Assembly (NCBI RefSeq): GCF_000336995.1
Contig: NZ_AOJI01000017.1
Location: 130,095-194,094, forward strand
From: Halorubrum aidingense JCM 13560
Lineage (GTDB): Archaea; Halobacteriota; Halobacteria; Halobacteriales; Haloferacaceae
Reading direction: 5' to 3'
DNA: 64,000 bases
The first letter of the stretch is position 1; each line of letters opens with the position of its first letter. The translations under genes and the position numbers were made by a program. Positions 7,479-16,061 of the stretch are shown piece after piece. The notes below the pieces were generated by a model, which was not told the DNA's origin, ran no database searches, and saw nothing but the letters and a program-made list of their open reading frames with translations.

Positions 7479-8990
7479 TCACTCCTCGAGCGTCCCGTTC
7501 AACACCTTCGCGGCGACGAGTACCGGGTCCCACACCGGGCTGAACGGCGGCGCGTACGCGAGATCCAGTCGCTCGACCTCAGGGACGGTCATGTCCGCCT
7601 CCAGCGCGGTCGCGAGCGTGTCGATCCGGATCGCGGCCCGATCGGGCCCGACGATGCTCCCGCCGATGAGGCGCCCGGAGTCGCGGTCGGCGACGAGCGT
7701 CACGTCCGTCGGCTCGGCGCCGGGGTAGTACCCCGATCGAGACCCGGCCGTCACCGTCTCGCGGACCGGATCGAAGCCGGCCGCGACTGCCGCCTCGTCC
7801 TCGACGAGCCCGACTCGGCCGGCCTCCATGTCGAACGCCTTCACGGCCGCGGTGCCGGCTATCTCGCCGACTGGCGAGCGGTCGCCCGCGACGGTGGCGC
7901 CGACGGCCCGTCCGGCGCGGTTGGCGGTGAGTCCCAGCGGCATCCACGCCTCCTCGCCGGTCACCGCGTGGATCGCGGTCGCGCAGTCGCCGGCGGCGTA
8001 CACGTCCGGGAGGGTCGTCCGCCCGTACTCGTCGGTGCGGATCGCGCCGCCCTCGCCGAGGGCGACGTCGGTGCCCTCCAGTAGCTCCGTGTTCGGTCGG
8101 ATTCCGACGCCGACGATCGCGAGGTCGACCGGGAGTCGGCCGCGGTCGTCACCGTTTGCGCCGAGATCGCCATCACCGCCTGTGCCGTCGGAGCCACCAT
8201 CGACGTCGCCTGTGCCGCCGTCGCCGTCGGCGAACGCGACCGCCTCGATCCGATCGTCGCCGACGAGCGCCTCGACCGGCGTTCCCGTGTGAACCGTCAC
8301 GCCCCGATCGGTGAGCTCCTCCGCGACGCGCTCGCCGACCGCCTCGCCGAACGGCGGCAGCAGACGATCGGACCGCTGGAAGAGGTGAACGTCGAGCCCG
8401 CGCCCGACGAGCGCCTCGGCCATCTCGACGCCGACGTACCCGCCGCCGACGATCGCGGCCGTCTCGGGGGCGGGGAGCGCGGCGTTGTAGTCGACGCGGT
8501 CTCGGTCGACCGCGTCGACGTCTGCGCGGGCCGGGTCGTACGCGGCCGGGTCGGCGATGTACGCGTCGATCGCGGCGGCGGCGTCCATGCTGTGGAGGGT
8601 GAACGCCCCGTCGAGCCCCCGAACGTCGAACGGACCGAGCGTCGCGCGGCCCCCGGTGGCGACGAGGAGGTCGCCGTACGGCTGCTCGAACGTCTCGCCG
8701 TCGGTGGTCTCGACGGTGACGCGCTTCGCGTCGGGGTCGACCGCGACGACCTTGTGACCCCGCCGAAGGTCGATCCCCCGCTCGTCGACGTCGCTCGGGG
8801 ACAACGAGAGAAGGTTCGAGAGCCGCTCGATGCGTCCCTCGATGAAGTACGGCATCCCGCAGTACGCGTAGGAGATCCACCGTCCCATCTCGAAGACGAT
8901 GACGTCGCGTTCGGGCGCCTCGCGGCGGAACTTGCTGGCCGCGCTCAGTCCGGCCGCGTCGGCGCCGACCACGACGAATGGGTCGCTCAT
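7479..8990 (-). CDS. Pyridine nucleotide-disulfide oxidoreductase, CoA-disulfide reductase/NADH oxidase type
   Basis: This 503-residue two-dinucleotide-fold flavoprotein has an N-terminal FAD site VVVGADAAGLSAASK. A single catalytic cysteine, Cys44, sits in SYAYCGMPYF, the position of the redox Cys in CoADR and NADH oxidases. The NAD site is AAIVGGGYVGVEMAEAL (about 165-180), and a second FAD contact is TTLPDVYAAGDCA, followed by the dimerisation domain. Between about residues 247 and 278 there is a Gly/Asp repeat insertion that looks like a flexible surface loop. CoA-disulfide reductase, NADH oxidase and persulfide reductase activities share this fold and cannot be separated by sight. Confidence 0.85.
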   Translation of the reverse strand: MSDPFVVVGADAAGLSAASKFRREAPERDVIVFEMGRWISYAYCGMPYFIEGRIERLSNLLSLSPSDVDERGIDLRRGHKVVAVDPDAKRVTVETTDGETFEQPYGDLLVATGGRATLGPFDVRGLDGAFTLHSMDAAAAIDAYIADPAAYDPARADVDAVDRDRVDYNAALPAPETAAIVGGGYVGVEMAEALVGRGLDVHLFQRSDRLLPPFGEAVGERVAEELTDRGVTVHTGTPVEALVGDDRIEAVAFADGDGGTGDVDGGSDGTGGDGDLGANGDDRGRLPVDLAIVGVGIRPNTELLEGTDVALGEGGAIRTDEYGRTTLPDVYAAGDCATAIHAVTGEEAWMPLGLTANRAGRAVGATVAGDRSPVGEIAGTAAVKAFDMEAGRVGLVEDEAAVAAGFDPVRETVTAGSRSGYYPGAEPTDVTLVADRDSGRLIGGSIVGPDRAAIRIDTLATALEADMTVPEVERLDLAYAPPFSPVWDPVLVAAKVLNGTLEE

Positions 8991-9123
8991 ACGAGACGAG
9001 TTGGCGGGCCGGAATAAAAATCCACGCCGGCGGTGCAGGTCTGGTGCGCCCCCGGTGCGGACCCGGTGTAGACCCGGTGTGAGGGCGGTACGAAGGTGGA
9101 GCCGCGTCGCCGAGTCGCCCGGC

Positions 9124-10011
9124 TTACGCGAGGTCGCGCCAGCTGCGGGTCGGCTCCCAGTCGAGCAGCGCCTTCGCCTTCGAGAGGTCGACGATCCCCT
9201 CGTGACCCTCGAAGGAGTCGCGGACGTCGGCGTCCGGGAAGAACGCCTCCACGACGGCGTCGGTGGGCGCGTCGGCGGTGGTGTCGCCGGCGACCGCCCA
9301 GAACGTCTCGTGGCCCTCGAAGTCGGCTTCGACGGCCTTGCGGGCGATACGGGCGCCGTCCTCGATCGCGAGGTACGAGAAGAGCACGTCCCGGCCGGTC
9401 GCGGGATGGACGTCCGCGAGCGCGGACAGCGAGCGGTCGGTCTCGACGAACGCCTCGCGCATCTCCTCGTCGGTCGTCACCCACGGGTACCGCAGGGAGG
9501 CGATCGTGAGGTCGGTGGAGGGGCGCCGCCCGAACCCGTCGGCGGTCACCTCCATGGCGTGTTTGGCGATCCCGTACGGGTCGTCGGGGGTTCGCGGGTG
9601 CGCCTCGTCGATCGGGAGGTAGTTCACCTCGGCCGGGCGCTCCTGGTGTTCGCTCCCCAGGGCGTTGATGCTGGAGGGGAGCACGACGGTCTCGAGCCCG
9701 AGCGAGTCGGCCGCTTCGAGCACGTGCGCCGCCGACATGACGTTGCTCTCGTAGGTCCGGAAGTCCGGTGTGCGGTACGGGTCCGGGATCGTCCCCATGT
9801 GGATCACGGCGTCGGCGTCGGTCTTCGCGAGGGCGCCGTACGTCTCGCCCGCGTCGAGCAGGTCGGTGGTGACGTAGCTGTCGGAGACCTCCTCGCGTCG
9901 CTTGCCGCGGGAGACGTTCGCCGTCTCGTAGCCGTGCTCGGAGAGGTGTTCGAGGATCGCTTCGCCGATCTTGCCGTTGCCGCCGGTGACGGCGATGGTG
10001 TCGAGCGTCAT
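9124..10011 (-). CDS. NAD(P)-dependent epimerase/dehydratase, extended SDR
   Basis: The protein has 295 residues. The Rossmann start is IAVTGGNGKIG, an NxxS-like segment LPSSINALG supplies the Ser, and the catalytic pair is in DPYGIAKHAMEV (YxxxK). The C-terminal region matches sugar-nucleotide or uronate-type SDRs. It lies 16 bases downstream of the mannonate-dehydratase-like gene on the same strand, so a role in uronate or sugar-acid metabolism is likely. The substrate cannot be deduced; uronate dehydrogenase-like proteins are the nearest idea. Confidence 0.78.
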   Translation of the reverse strand: MTLDTIAVTGGNGKIGEAILEHLSEHGYETANVSRGKRREEVSDSYVTTDLLDAGETYGALAKTDADAVIHMGTIPDPYRTPDFRTYESNVMSAAHVLEAADSLGLETVVLPSSINALGSEHQERPAEVNYLPIDEAHPRTPDDPYGIAKHAMEVTADGFGRRPSTDLTIASLRYPWVTTDEEMREAFVETDRSLSALADVHPATGRDVLFSYLAIEDGARIARKAVEADFEGHETFWAVAGDTTADAPTDAVVEAFFPDADVRDSFEGHEGIVDLSKAKALLDWEPTRSWRDLA

Positions 10012-10027
10012 GCACGGACCCTCCGGG

Positions 10028-10972
10028 TCACTCCAGTAGCCCCTTGATGTAGCCGATCGCGAACAGCCGGCCCATGTCGGTGTAGCCCGCCATCGCGTCG
10101 TCGCGGTCCTGCTCGCCGACCATCCGCGGGACGTGGTCCGGGCGGATCGGCCCGTCGAAGCCGACCTCTTGGTACGCCTCGATGGCGGCTTTCATGTCCG
10201 TCGGGCCCTCGTCGTGCCACGTCTCAACGAAGTTGCGCTCGTCGCCTTCGACGTCCCGGAAGTGGACGAAGTGGATCCGGTCGCCGAACTCGCGGATCGC
10301 CTCGATCGTGTCGCCGGCCATCGCCGAGAAGTTACCCTGGCAGAACGTGACGCCGTGGCGCTCGCTGTCGTGCAGATCGAGAATCCGCCGGTAGTCGTCG
10401 TACGACTGGACGATCCGCGGCACGCCGCGAACGGGCGAGGTCGGCGGGTCGTCGGGGTGTAACGCGAGGTTGACGCCGTACTCCTCGGCGACCGGGACGA
10501 CCTCGTCGAGGAAGTACTCGAGGTTTTCCCACAGCTCGTCCTCGGTGATGCCCGCGGCCTCGTGGTCCGGCGCGCGCTCCATCCACTCGTGGTCGTAGCC
10601 GATGCGCTGTGAGTCCCCGCGTCCGGGCAGTGAGTCGGAGGTGCGGATGACGCCGAGCGGGTTCTCGGTCCACACCCAGCAGTAGGTGTCGATACCGAGC
10701 CGACCCATGTTCTCGATCAGCGTTTTGACCGTCGCTATCTCCTCGTCGCGGCCGTCCTTCCCGAGGACGGTCTGCTCCATCGGCGGGCGGTCCTCGACGA
10801 CGTCGAGCGAGAGGCCGTGGTCCGCGAAGCGAGTGACCGTCCGCTGGAGGGTGTCGTACTCCCACCAGTCGTCGACGCCCCAGAAGCGGACGACGGCGGT
10901 GTCCAAGCCGAGCTGTTTGGCGATCGTCCACCGGCGGTCCGGTCGCGGTGGCAGCATCACTGTCGGGTCCAT
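10028..10972 (-). CDS. uxuA: Mannonate dehydratase
   Basis: The protein has 314 residues of the UxuA TIM-barrel family, which dehydrates D-mannonate to 2-keto-3-deoxygluconate. Conserved stretches include ALHPDDPP with a metal-ligand His, FCQGN with a conserved Cys, IHFVHFRDV with a ligand His, and GPIRPDH with the terminal Asp-His pair. Bacterial UxuA is longer (about 390 residues), whereas shorter forms of about this size are common in archaea. It is the first gene of a two-gene operon with an SDR enzyme, consistent with a hexuronate route into KDG metabolism. Confidence 0.85.
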   Translation of the reverse strand: MDPTVMLPPRPDRRWTIAKQLGLDTAVVRFWGVDDWWEYDTLQRTVTRFADHGLSLDVVEDRPPMEQTVLGKDGRDEEIATVKTLIENMGRLGIDTYCWVWTENPLGVIRTSDSLPGRGDSQRIGYDHEWMERAPDHEAAGITEDELWENLEYFLDEVVPVAEEYGVNLALHPDDPPTSPVRGVPRIVQSYDDYRRILDLHDSERHGVTFCQGNFSAMAGDTIEAIREFGDRIHFVHFRDVEGDERNFVETWHDEGPTDMKAAIEAYQEVGFDGPIRPDHVPRMVGEQDRDDAMAGYTDMGRLFAIGYIKGLLE

Positions 10973-11064
10973 CGTTGGCGGCGCTTGACCGTCGGGAGGT
11001 ATCGGTGTTTCGGAGTGTCGACGGTTCTCAAAAAACGACGAACGGCGGCGACTACGGCCGGCGG

Positions 11065-11502
11065 CTACGAGTCGTCTGCCAGCCGGGAGAGCGTCTCTCT
11101 GGCGTTCTCGACCGCGGTCGATTTTTTGGCCGGGTACGCCTCCACCTTCGCGCGGACGGTGATCCCGGGGCCGAGCCGAACGTCCCCGCGGAACGCCGCC
11201 TGCTTGTCGATACGCATGAACAGGGCGCAGTTGTCGTCGACGCGCTGGTCGAGTTCGTCGATCACGCGGTCGACGTCGTCGAGGTCGGAGAGCGCGTCGA
11301 GGACGTGACGCATCCCGTCCGCGTTCTCGATCCGCGCGGAGAGCACGACGATGCGGTCGCCGTGGTGGCCGACGTTCTCGACGCGGTCGATCTCGGCGTC
11401 GTCCGGGAGGAACGTGCGGAGCGCGTCTTCGACTCGCTTCTCGTCTTCGGTCGCGTACGAGAACGCGCGGAGGTCGACGTAGTGAAAGGGGACTGTTGGC
11501 AT
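11065..11502 (-). CDS. RNA-binding protein, predicted exosome-associated (COG1325 type)
   Basis: The protein has 145 residues. It begins PTVPFHYVDLRAFSYATEDE and continues as an alpha/beta fold with HHGDRIVVLSARIENADG, ending with a basic segment IDKQAAFRGDVRLGPGITVRAKVEAYPAKK. This matches the archaeal COG1325/UPF0201-neighbour group predicted to act with the RNA exosome. No catalytic motif is present. The neighbours are small unlinked proteins, so context adds little; the call rests on family resemblance. Confidence 0.75.
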   Translation of the reverse strand: MPTVPFHYVDLRAFSYATEDEKRVEDALRTFLPDDAEIDRVENVGHHGDRIVVLSARIENADGMRHVLDALSDLDDVDRVIDELDQRVDDNCALFMRIDKQAAFRGDVRLGPGITVRAKVEAYPAKKSTAVENARETLSRLADDS

Positions 11503-11536
11503 GCGGGTCTGGGTGTCTGCGCTCGGAACGGGGAAG

Positions 11537-11752
11537 TTACTCGTCGCTGTCGTCGTCGTCGTTCTCGTCGCTGTCGTCGGCAGCGTCGAGAGAGTCCTCG
11601 GGAACGCCGGTCTCTTGGCCGTCGTCGAAGCTGACCGTGTAGGTCGCGTCGCCGAACATCGTCTCCATGACCTGCGTGATCGTTCCCGTCTCGCCGTCGT
11701 ACTCGCTGTGTTTGTCGTGGAGGACGACTTCGTCTTCCTTCTCGAAGCTCAT
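11537..11752 (-). CDS. Small KOW/SH3-barrel-like acidic protein
   Basis: The protein has 71 residues. Residues 1-50 (EDEVVLHDKHSEYDGETGTI ... TYTVSFDDGQETGVPED) read as a five-strand SH3-like barrel with a KOW-like Gly turn. The tail is almost all Asp, Glu and Ser. A TTAAAAG box on the minus strand lies about 27 bases before the ATG, supporting a leaderless real gene. KOW-type folds usually bind RNA or ribosomal partners, but this is inference from the fold. Confidence 0.72.
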   Translation of the reverse strand: MSFEKEDEVVLHDKHSEYDGETGTITQVMETMFGDATYTVSFDDGQETGVPEDSLDAADDSDENDDDDSDE

Positions 11753-11814
11753 GCGCTCACGTTCCGCTGGGACGGTTAAAAGCGCGTGGATCCCGGGCGG
11801 CGACCTAGTCCGCC

Positions 11815-11850
11815 GGTCGCGTCGGTCGCGTCGGTCGCGTCGGTCGCATC
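11815..11850 (+). repeat. Four tandem copies of a 9-bp unit
   Basis: GGTCGCGTC is repeated three times and followed by a one-base variant. It lies in the noncoding strip between the small KOW-like gene and the DUF-type membrane protein gene. It is probably slippage-generated; no function is apparent. Confidence 0.8.
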
Positions 11851-11891
11851 AGTTCCGTCGGTCGCGCCGATCTGTCGATCGACGCCGTCGA

Positions 11892-12473
11892 TCACCACAC
11901 CGCCACCAGCGCGGCCGCCAGCGACACCACGAGCACGACCGCGACGGCGGCGGTGACGACGATGCTCTCGATCGCGACCGCGACGGCGATTCCAGCGGTG
12001 ACGGCGACGAACGCCAATATCGCCGCCGGCAGCCCCCCTCGCTCGATCAGCCGCTCGACCGCGTTCGCGGCTTGCTGTCTGGGCGGGACCGGGGGCGGGC
12101 GTTCCGGGGGCTTCGAGAGCGTCTCGTCGACGGCGACCTCGTCGGCGGCGGCTTCCGGCGGGGGATCTATCTGCAGGTCGACGTACCGGGTGTTCGAGCC
12201 GTAACCGGTGACGATCTTCAGCTTCCCGCGGACGGGCTCCGTGATATCGCTGACGGAGACGTGGACCCGCCGCTTCGACTCGTCTTCGACGTAGTGGTTC
12301 GTTTCGCCGATCGAGACGGCCCGCCCCAGTTCGTCGTCGACGTTGAGGTGGACGTGCGTCGAACGGCCGAGGTTCTCGAACGCGATGGCGAACGGACCGG
12401 TGGTCGTGAACCGGTCAGGGGCTCGGATCGCGTGAACGGCGTCCCCGTTCAGTTCGACGGAGAGTGTCGGCAC
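11892..12473 (-). CDS. Conserved haloarchaeal protein with C-terminal membrane anchor
   Basis: The protein has 193 residues. The first 115 residues form a beta-rich extramembrane domain (FAIAFENLGRSTHVHLNVDD, KRRVHVSVSD, KIVTGYGSNTRYVDLQI). A Pro/Glu-rich linker and two adjacent hydrophobic helices from about residue 145 follow. The start is a GTG at 12473, supported by a minus-strand TTTTTTAG box about 26 bases upstream. It resembles haloarchaeal domain-of-unknown-function proteins; no enzyme motif is seen. Confidence 0.68.
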   Translation of the reverse strand: MPTLSVELNGDAVHAIRAPDRFTTTGPFAIAFENLGRSTHVHLNVDDELGRAVSIGETNHYVEDESKRRVHVSVSDITEPVRGKLKIVTGYGSNTRYVDLQIDPPPEAAADEVAVDETLSKPPERPPPVPPRQQAANAVERLIERGGLPAAILAFVAVTAGIAVAVAIESIVVTAAVAVVLVVSLAAALVAVW

Positions 12474-12588
12474 GTGTGAGCCGACGGTCTGACACTAAAA
12501 AAAGGTGTAGTACGGTTCGGGCTCGCCGTCGGCGGGTCGTCGCTCGGGCGGCGGCGCTTCTGCGGCTTCGACAGCGCCGGCGCTCGGG

Positions 12589-12783
12589 TTACGCCGCCGC
12601 CTCCTCGCGCATGTCCGGCGGGAGGAGGTTGGGGATCCCGTCTTCGATCGGGTACGTCTCGCCGCACTCCGTACAGGTGAGCGTCCCTTCGAGGATCTCG
12701 TTATCGTCGCGCTCGTCGACGTCCAACTCGAGGTCGGCCTTGTCGAGCGGGCAGCAGATCACGTCCATCAGGGATTCTTTCAT
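12589..12783 (-). CDS. Trm112-family zinc-ribbon protein
   Basis: The protein has 64 residues: DVICCPLDKADLEL at the start, a central TLTCTECGETYPIEDGIPNLL and an acidic end. This is the Trm112/YcaR layout, a small zinc-binding activator of SAM-dependent methyltransferases that modify tRNA, rRNA or release factor. A TTAAAAAA box about 27 bases upstream on the minus strand fixes the ATG at 12783; a longer in-frame extension would cover the promoter. The partner methyltransferase is not adjacent. Confidence 0.82.
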   Translation of the reverse strand: MKESLMDVICCPLDKADLELDVDERDDNEILEGTLTCTECGETYPIEDGIPNLLPPDMREEAAA

Positions 12784-12917
12784 ACCGCGTCGTTCGCGTG
12801 GACCGTTAAAAAAGCGTGCGGGTTCGCGAGAGGGGACGCGTCGATCTCGGCTCGGTGCGGACGTTCGCCGTTGGCTCGATAGCAACGACTTTGCCGGTCG
12901 GACCCGCCGAACGAGAC

Positions 12918-13199
12918 ATGGGGATCCCGTCGGAACGCATCGATCGGCTGTCGACGCTCGCCCGAGAAGCGGTCGTCGACGACGAGTACGGCCGCGCCCG
13001 CGAGTACGTCGCGCTGGCGCGTCGGATCGCGGAGCGGAATCGCTGTGGCCTCCCGGGGACGTTCTCGCGGCGCACGTGCGACGACTGCGACGTGTACCTG
13101 CGACCGGGGCGGACGAGCCGGGTGCGGCTGCGGCCGGGCCGGGTCGTCGTGCGGTGTCTGGAGTGCGGGTCGACGGCGCGGTACCCGTTCGAGTCGTAA
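12918..13199 (+). CDS. rnp4: Ribonuclease P protein component 4 (Rpp21)
   Basis: The protein has 93 residues. A helical N-terminal half (RIDRLSTLAREAVVDDEYGR) precedes the zinc ribbon with CDDC and CLECG pairs and basic residues between them (RPGRTSRVRLRPGRVVV), the Rpp21/Rpr2 signature. It acts with RNase P RNA in 5' maturation of tRNA. The ATG at 12918 is preferred because the upstream in-frame extension is Arg-rich, promoter-like DNA and the family starts here. It is divergent from the Trm112-like gene with 134 bases between them. Confidence 0.88.
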   Translation: MGIPSERIDRLSTLAREAVVDDEYGRAREYVALARRIAERNRCGLPGTFSRRTCDDCDVYLRPGRTSRVRLRPGRVVVRCLECGSTARYPFES

Positions 13200-13263
13200 C
13201 GTCTCGCCTCGAGAGCCGTCGAAGCCCGTCGGAGTCCTGACCGAAACGACGGCGAGCGACCGC

Positions 13264-13956
13264 TCATTCGTCGTCGCCGCGACGCGCTCGGAGATCGGCC
13301 AACACGCCGGCCGTCCCGTCCATGTACGACTCCGCGAGCACGACATCGGCAGCCTCGCGGGCGGCGGCGTCCGCGTTGGCGACCGCGTACGACTCGCCGG
13401 CGACGCCGAAGGTGGAGACGTCGTTCTCGCTGTCGCCGATCGCGACGAACGATCCGGGCTCGATCTCGAGGAGATCTGCGGCGCGCCGAAGCCCCCGACC
13501 CTTGCTCACGGCGGGCGATTTGACGTGGAAGGCGTAGCCGGTGTCGACGACCTCCACGTCGCCGCCCGCGGCCGCGGCCACCTCGCGCAACAGGGCTTCG
13601 TCGGCGTCGATCGACAGCGCGACCTCCGTCTCGCGCCAGCGGTTGACGGTGTCGCCGTCGCCCCACCCGATCTCGCCGCCGCGCTCGCGGAACGCCTCGA
13701 CCACCGCCCACGCCGCGTCCGGGTCGCCGAGGATCGTCGTCTCCCCGGCGACGTGCGTGACGCCGCCGTTCTCGGCGATGACGTGCTCGTCGCGTCCGAG
13801 GAAGTGCGCCAGCGCGACGGGGTACGGGAACGCTTTGCCCGTCGCGAACACGATCGGCGCGTCCCACGCCGGCAACAGCTCGAAGACCCGCGGGTCGATC
13901 CGACCGGTCGACGTCGTCAGCGTCCCGTCGATGTCCAACGCGAGGGGCGGAACCAT
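13264..13956 (-). CDS. Phosphoglycolate phosphatase, archaeal HAD type
   Basis: This 230-residue HAD-superfamily phosphatase has motif I ALDIDGTLT with the nucleophile Asp, motif II in APIVFATGK, motif III Lys in AVSKGRGLRRA and motif IV AIGDSENDVSTF. The C2-type cap between motifs II and III and the length match archaeal phosphoglycolate phosphatases (TA0175 group) that recycle 2-phosphoglycolate. Sucrose-phosphate phosphatase-like activities share the fold and remain possible. It is convergent with rnp4 and separate from the Orc-like gene. Confidence 0.82.
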   Translation of the reverse strand: MVPPLALDIDGTLTTSTGRIDPRVFELLPAWDAPIVFATGKAFPYPVALAHFLGRDEHVIAENGGVTHVAGETTILGDPDAAWAVVEAFRERGGEIGWGDGDTVNRWRETEVALSIDADEALLREVAAAAGGDVEVVDTGYAFHVKSPAVSKGRGLRRAADLLEIEPGSFVAIGDSENDVSTFGVAGESYAVANADAAAREAADVVLAESYMDGTAGVLADLRARRGDDE

Positions 13957-14026
13957 ATCCGTGCCAGGAACGGCAAACGCAACTGTGTTCCGCTTGCCTG
14001 GGCGGTAAAAGTGAGACCGCGCAGCG

Positions 14027-15199
14027 TCAGGCCGACCACGCCGGTCGGTCGAACAGCTCTCGGAACACGAGCGTCGGGAACTTCGGGACCAGCCGGCTCG
14101 GCGGTCGGCCCTTCCCGTCGCTGCGCGCGACCGTGACGCGGTCCAACAGCCCGGCGTCGGCGAGCTCGTACAGCACCCGACGGACGGTGGACGCCGACAG
14201 GTCGACCGCCGGCCGCGAGGCGATCGTCTCCGTCGCGGCGCTCACGGACTCGCGTGCGGCCTCCGGGAGGCTCACCAGTTCGTACAGGAGCCGGCGGCGG
14301 CTCTCGGAGAGCGCGAGGACGCGCCCGAGAGCGACGCAGGGTTTCGGCACCGCGTCGATCCCCGCGTCGAGATCCGCCGGTCGAACCGTCGAGGCGCCGG
14401 CGCGCTCCGCGTTGATCGCCGCACCGGTGATCGCGGCGAGCGCGTCGTGGGCGTCGCCGTCGGCCCACTCGGCGAGTTCGCGGATCTGATCGTGGCTGAG
14501 CGCGTCCCGTCCGAGTCCCGTCGAACACCGGCTCGTCAGCAGTTCGACGAGGACGTGCCGCCGGTAGGGCTCGAACGCGACCGACGCGTCCGCGTCCCAC
14601 TCGATCGCCTCCGGCGGGTCCCGACCGAGACAGACGGGAACGATGTGCCCGCTCACGTCGGTGAGCCACTCGACCACGGTCGCCGCGGCGGCCGTCTCCG
14701 GCTCGTTGGTGTGGTCGACCGCGACGACGATGTCGGGGCCGGTTCGCACCGCGGCGCGCAGGGCGGCCGCCAGTTCGTCGGTGCCGATGCCGTGTTCGGG
14801 AACGGGGTCGTCGCCGACCTCAGTGAGCGTCTCGTGGAAGAGGCGAAACCGCGTGGAGGCCCGCCGAGCGTCCACGTACACGAAGCCCGGGAGCGTCGGC
14901 TCGACGGCCCGCGTCGACGTCTGTATCGCGCGTCGCGGCCCGCTGTGCGCCGCGAGCCGGTCGAACAGCGCGGAGACGACGGCCGACTTGCCGCTGCCTT
15001 TCGGACCGTGGACGTAGACGCTCGGCGGGAGCGAGCCGGAAAAGGCGGGGCTGAACGCATCGAGAAGCCGCTCGAACGCCGGACCACGGCCGACCGGGGA
15101 CTCAAGGTGTGACACCGGCGAAACGGCGTCCAGGTCGACGAGGACGCCGGCACCGGCGTCGTACCCGAGCCGTCGTTCGATCCGGTCGTCGATGTTCAC
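14027..15199 (-). CDS. Cdc6/Orc1-like AAA+ ATPase, divergent
   Basis: The protein has 390 residues. Residues 47-60 hold a Walker A, VYVHGPKGSGKSAVV. The Walker B position reads PDIVVAVDH, lacking the usual acidic pair DE. Sensor-like and lid helices follow, and the C-terminal third is winged-helix DNA-binding (STVRRVLYELADAGLLDRV). The start is a GTG at 15199, placed 26 bases after a minus-strand TTTTAT box at 15223-15228. Haloarchaea carry many Orc1/Cdc6 paralogues; this one has no origin-recognition-box-like repeats on either side, so it is probably not an origin-linked initiator. Confidence 0.75.
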   Translation of the reverse strand: MNIDDRIERRLGYDAGAGVLVDLDAVSPVSHLESPVGRGPAFERLLDAFSPAFSGSLPPSVYVHGPKGSGKSAVVSALFDRLAAHSGPRRAIQTSTRAVEPTLPGFVYVDARRASTRFRLFHETLTEVGDDPVPEHGIGTDELAAALRAAVRTGPDIVVAVDHTNEPETAAAATVVEWLTDVSGHIVPVCLGRDPPEAIEWDADASVAFEPYRRHVLVELLTSRCSTGLGRDALSHDQIRELAEWADGDAHDALAAITGAAINAERAGASTVRPADLDAGIDAVPKPCVALGRVLALSESRRRLLYELVSLPEAARESVSAATETIASRPAVDLSASTVRRVLYELADAGLLDRVTVARSDGKGRPPSRLVPKFPTLVFRELFDRPAWSA

Positions 15200-15287
15200 G
15201 ATCGACCCTCCGTGACAGGGCGATAAAACCGGCACGAAGCAGGAACAGTCCGGAGCTGACGTCCTCGGTTCCCCGTCGGACCGGTGT

Positions 15288-15488
15288 TCACCAGTAGTCG
15301 GGTTTGTATCGGTTGATCAGAACCGTCGAGACGACGAAGACGCCGGCGCTTATGATCCCGGCTATGCCGCCGGCGAGGATCCGTACGCCGACTGGACCCT
15401 CTGCGGTCGCCGCGATGATGACCGCGACGATAACCGCGACCACGAGCAGATTTCGTCCGTCGCGTCTCTCGAGACCCAGCGTGTTCAT
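15288..15488 (-). CDS. Small two-helix membrane protein
   Basis: The protein has 66 residues: a polar N-terminus, then two hydrophobic helices (LLVVAVIVAVIIAATAEG and a second ending VVSTVLI) and a short RYKPDYW tail. A minus-strand TTTAAC-like box is about 27 bases upstream. It lies beside another small membrane protein gene transcribed the other way. Function is unknown. Confidence 0.62.
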   Translation of the reverse strand: MNTLGLERRDGRNLLVVAVIVAVIIAATAEGPVGVRILAGGIAGIISAGVFVVSTVLINRYKPDYW

Positions 15489-15639
15489 ATCTCCCGATGG
15501 CCGTGGGGGTGGTTAAATCCACCTCAGCATGATCGGGCCGTCGTCGTCCGATCGCGTGGCCGAGTCTCTTTCGGGAGGCGCTCTCCGGGCCGCCCGCGGC
15601 GACCACACACTTAACCGACCCGACCGCTTCTCGGCGCGT

Positions 15640-16041
15640 ATGCCGGAACAGCAGTTCCACGACTCGGTCGTTGCCGCCGACCGATGGAGCAAAGTCGCCG
15701 CGCTGGTCGTCGCGATCGCCGTCTTTCTGCTCGTCCGGGAGCCGGTCGGCGACGTGCAGTTCGCGTCGATCGTCGCGGCGATGACCGGAATCGGCACGCG
15801 GTTGTACATCCCCTTCCACGCGAGCGTTCGAGTCCCCGAAGCCGATCGGGTTCCCATCAGCAATCATCCGACTGCCGGGAGCTACAACCACGGCGCGGCG
15901 GGGCTCGGGCTGATAGTCGCCTCGATGGCCGCCCTTGGAACGTTTCTGGTTGGTCATGGCTTCCTCGCCGGAGTTGGAGTCGGGGGCATATCTGGAGTCG
16001 TCGGCTACGCAGTTTTTGTTAATATTCTTCCGTCAGAATAA
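15640..16041 (+). CDS. Small membrane protein of unknown function
   Basis: The protein has 133 residues with three or four hydrophobic segments (AALVVAIAVFLLV, SIVAAMTGIG, GLGLIVASMAALGTFLVG, GGISGVVGYAVFV). A CTTAACC box at 15610-15616 is 27 bases before the ATG, giving a leaderless start; the frame open further upstream has no such support. The gene is divergent from the small membrane protein at 15288-15488, and the two may be unrelated. No recognised motif is present. Confidence 0.65.
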   Translation: MPEQQFHDSVVAADRWSKVAALVVAIAVFLLVREPVGDVQFASIVAAMTGIGTRLYIPFHASVRVPEADRVPISNHPTAGSYNHGAAGLGLIVASMAALGTFLVGHGFLAGVGVGGISGVVGYAVFVNILPSE

Positions 16042-16061
16042 AATTCAGTTTCCGTGGCCGA

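Noticed and set aside
11815..11850. Short tandem repeat considered as CRISPR-like
   Set aside because: The 9-bp units are contiguous without spacers; no CRISPR array exists in the window.
13957..14026. Search for origin recognition boxes around the Orc-like gene
   Set aside because: Neither this gap nor 15200-15287 shows paired G-rich inverted repeats of the expected kind.
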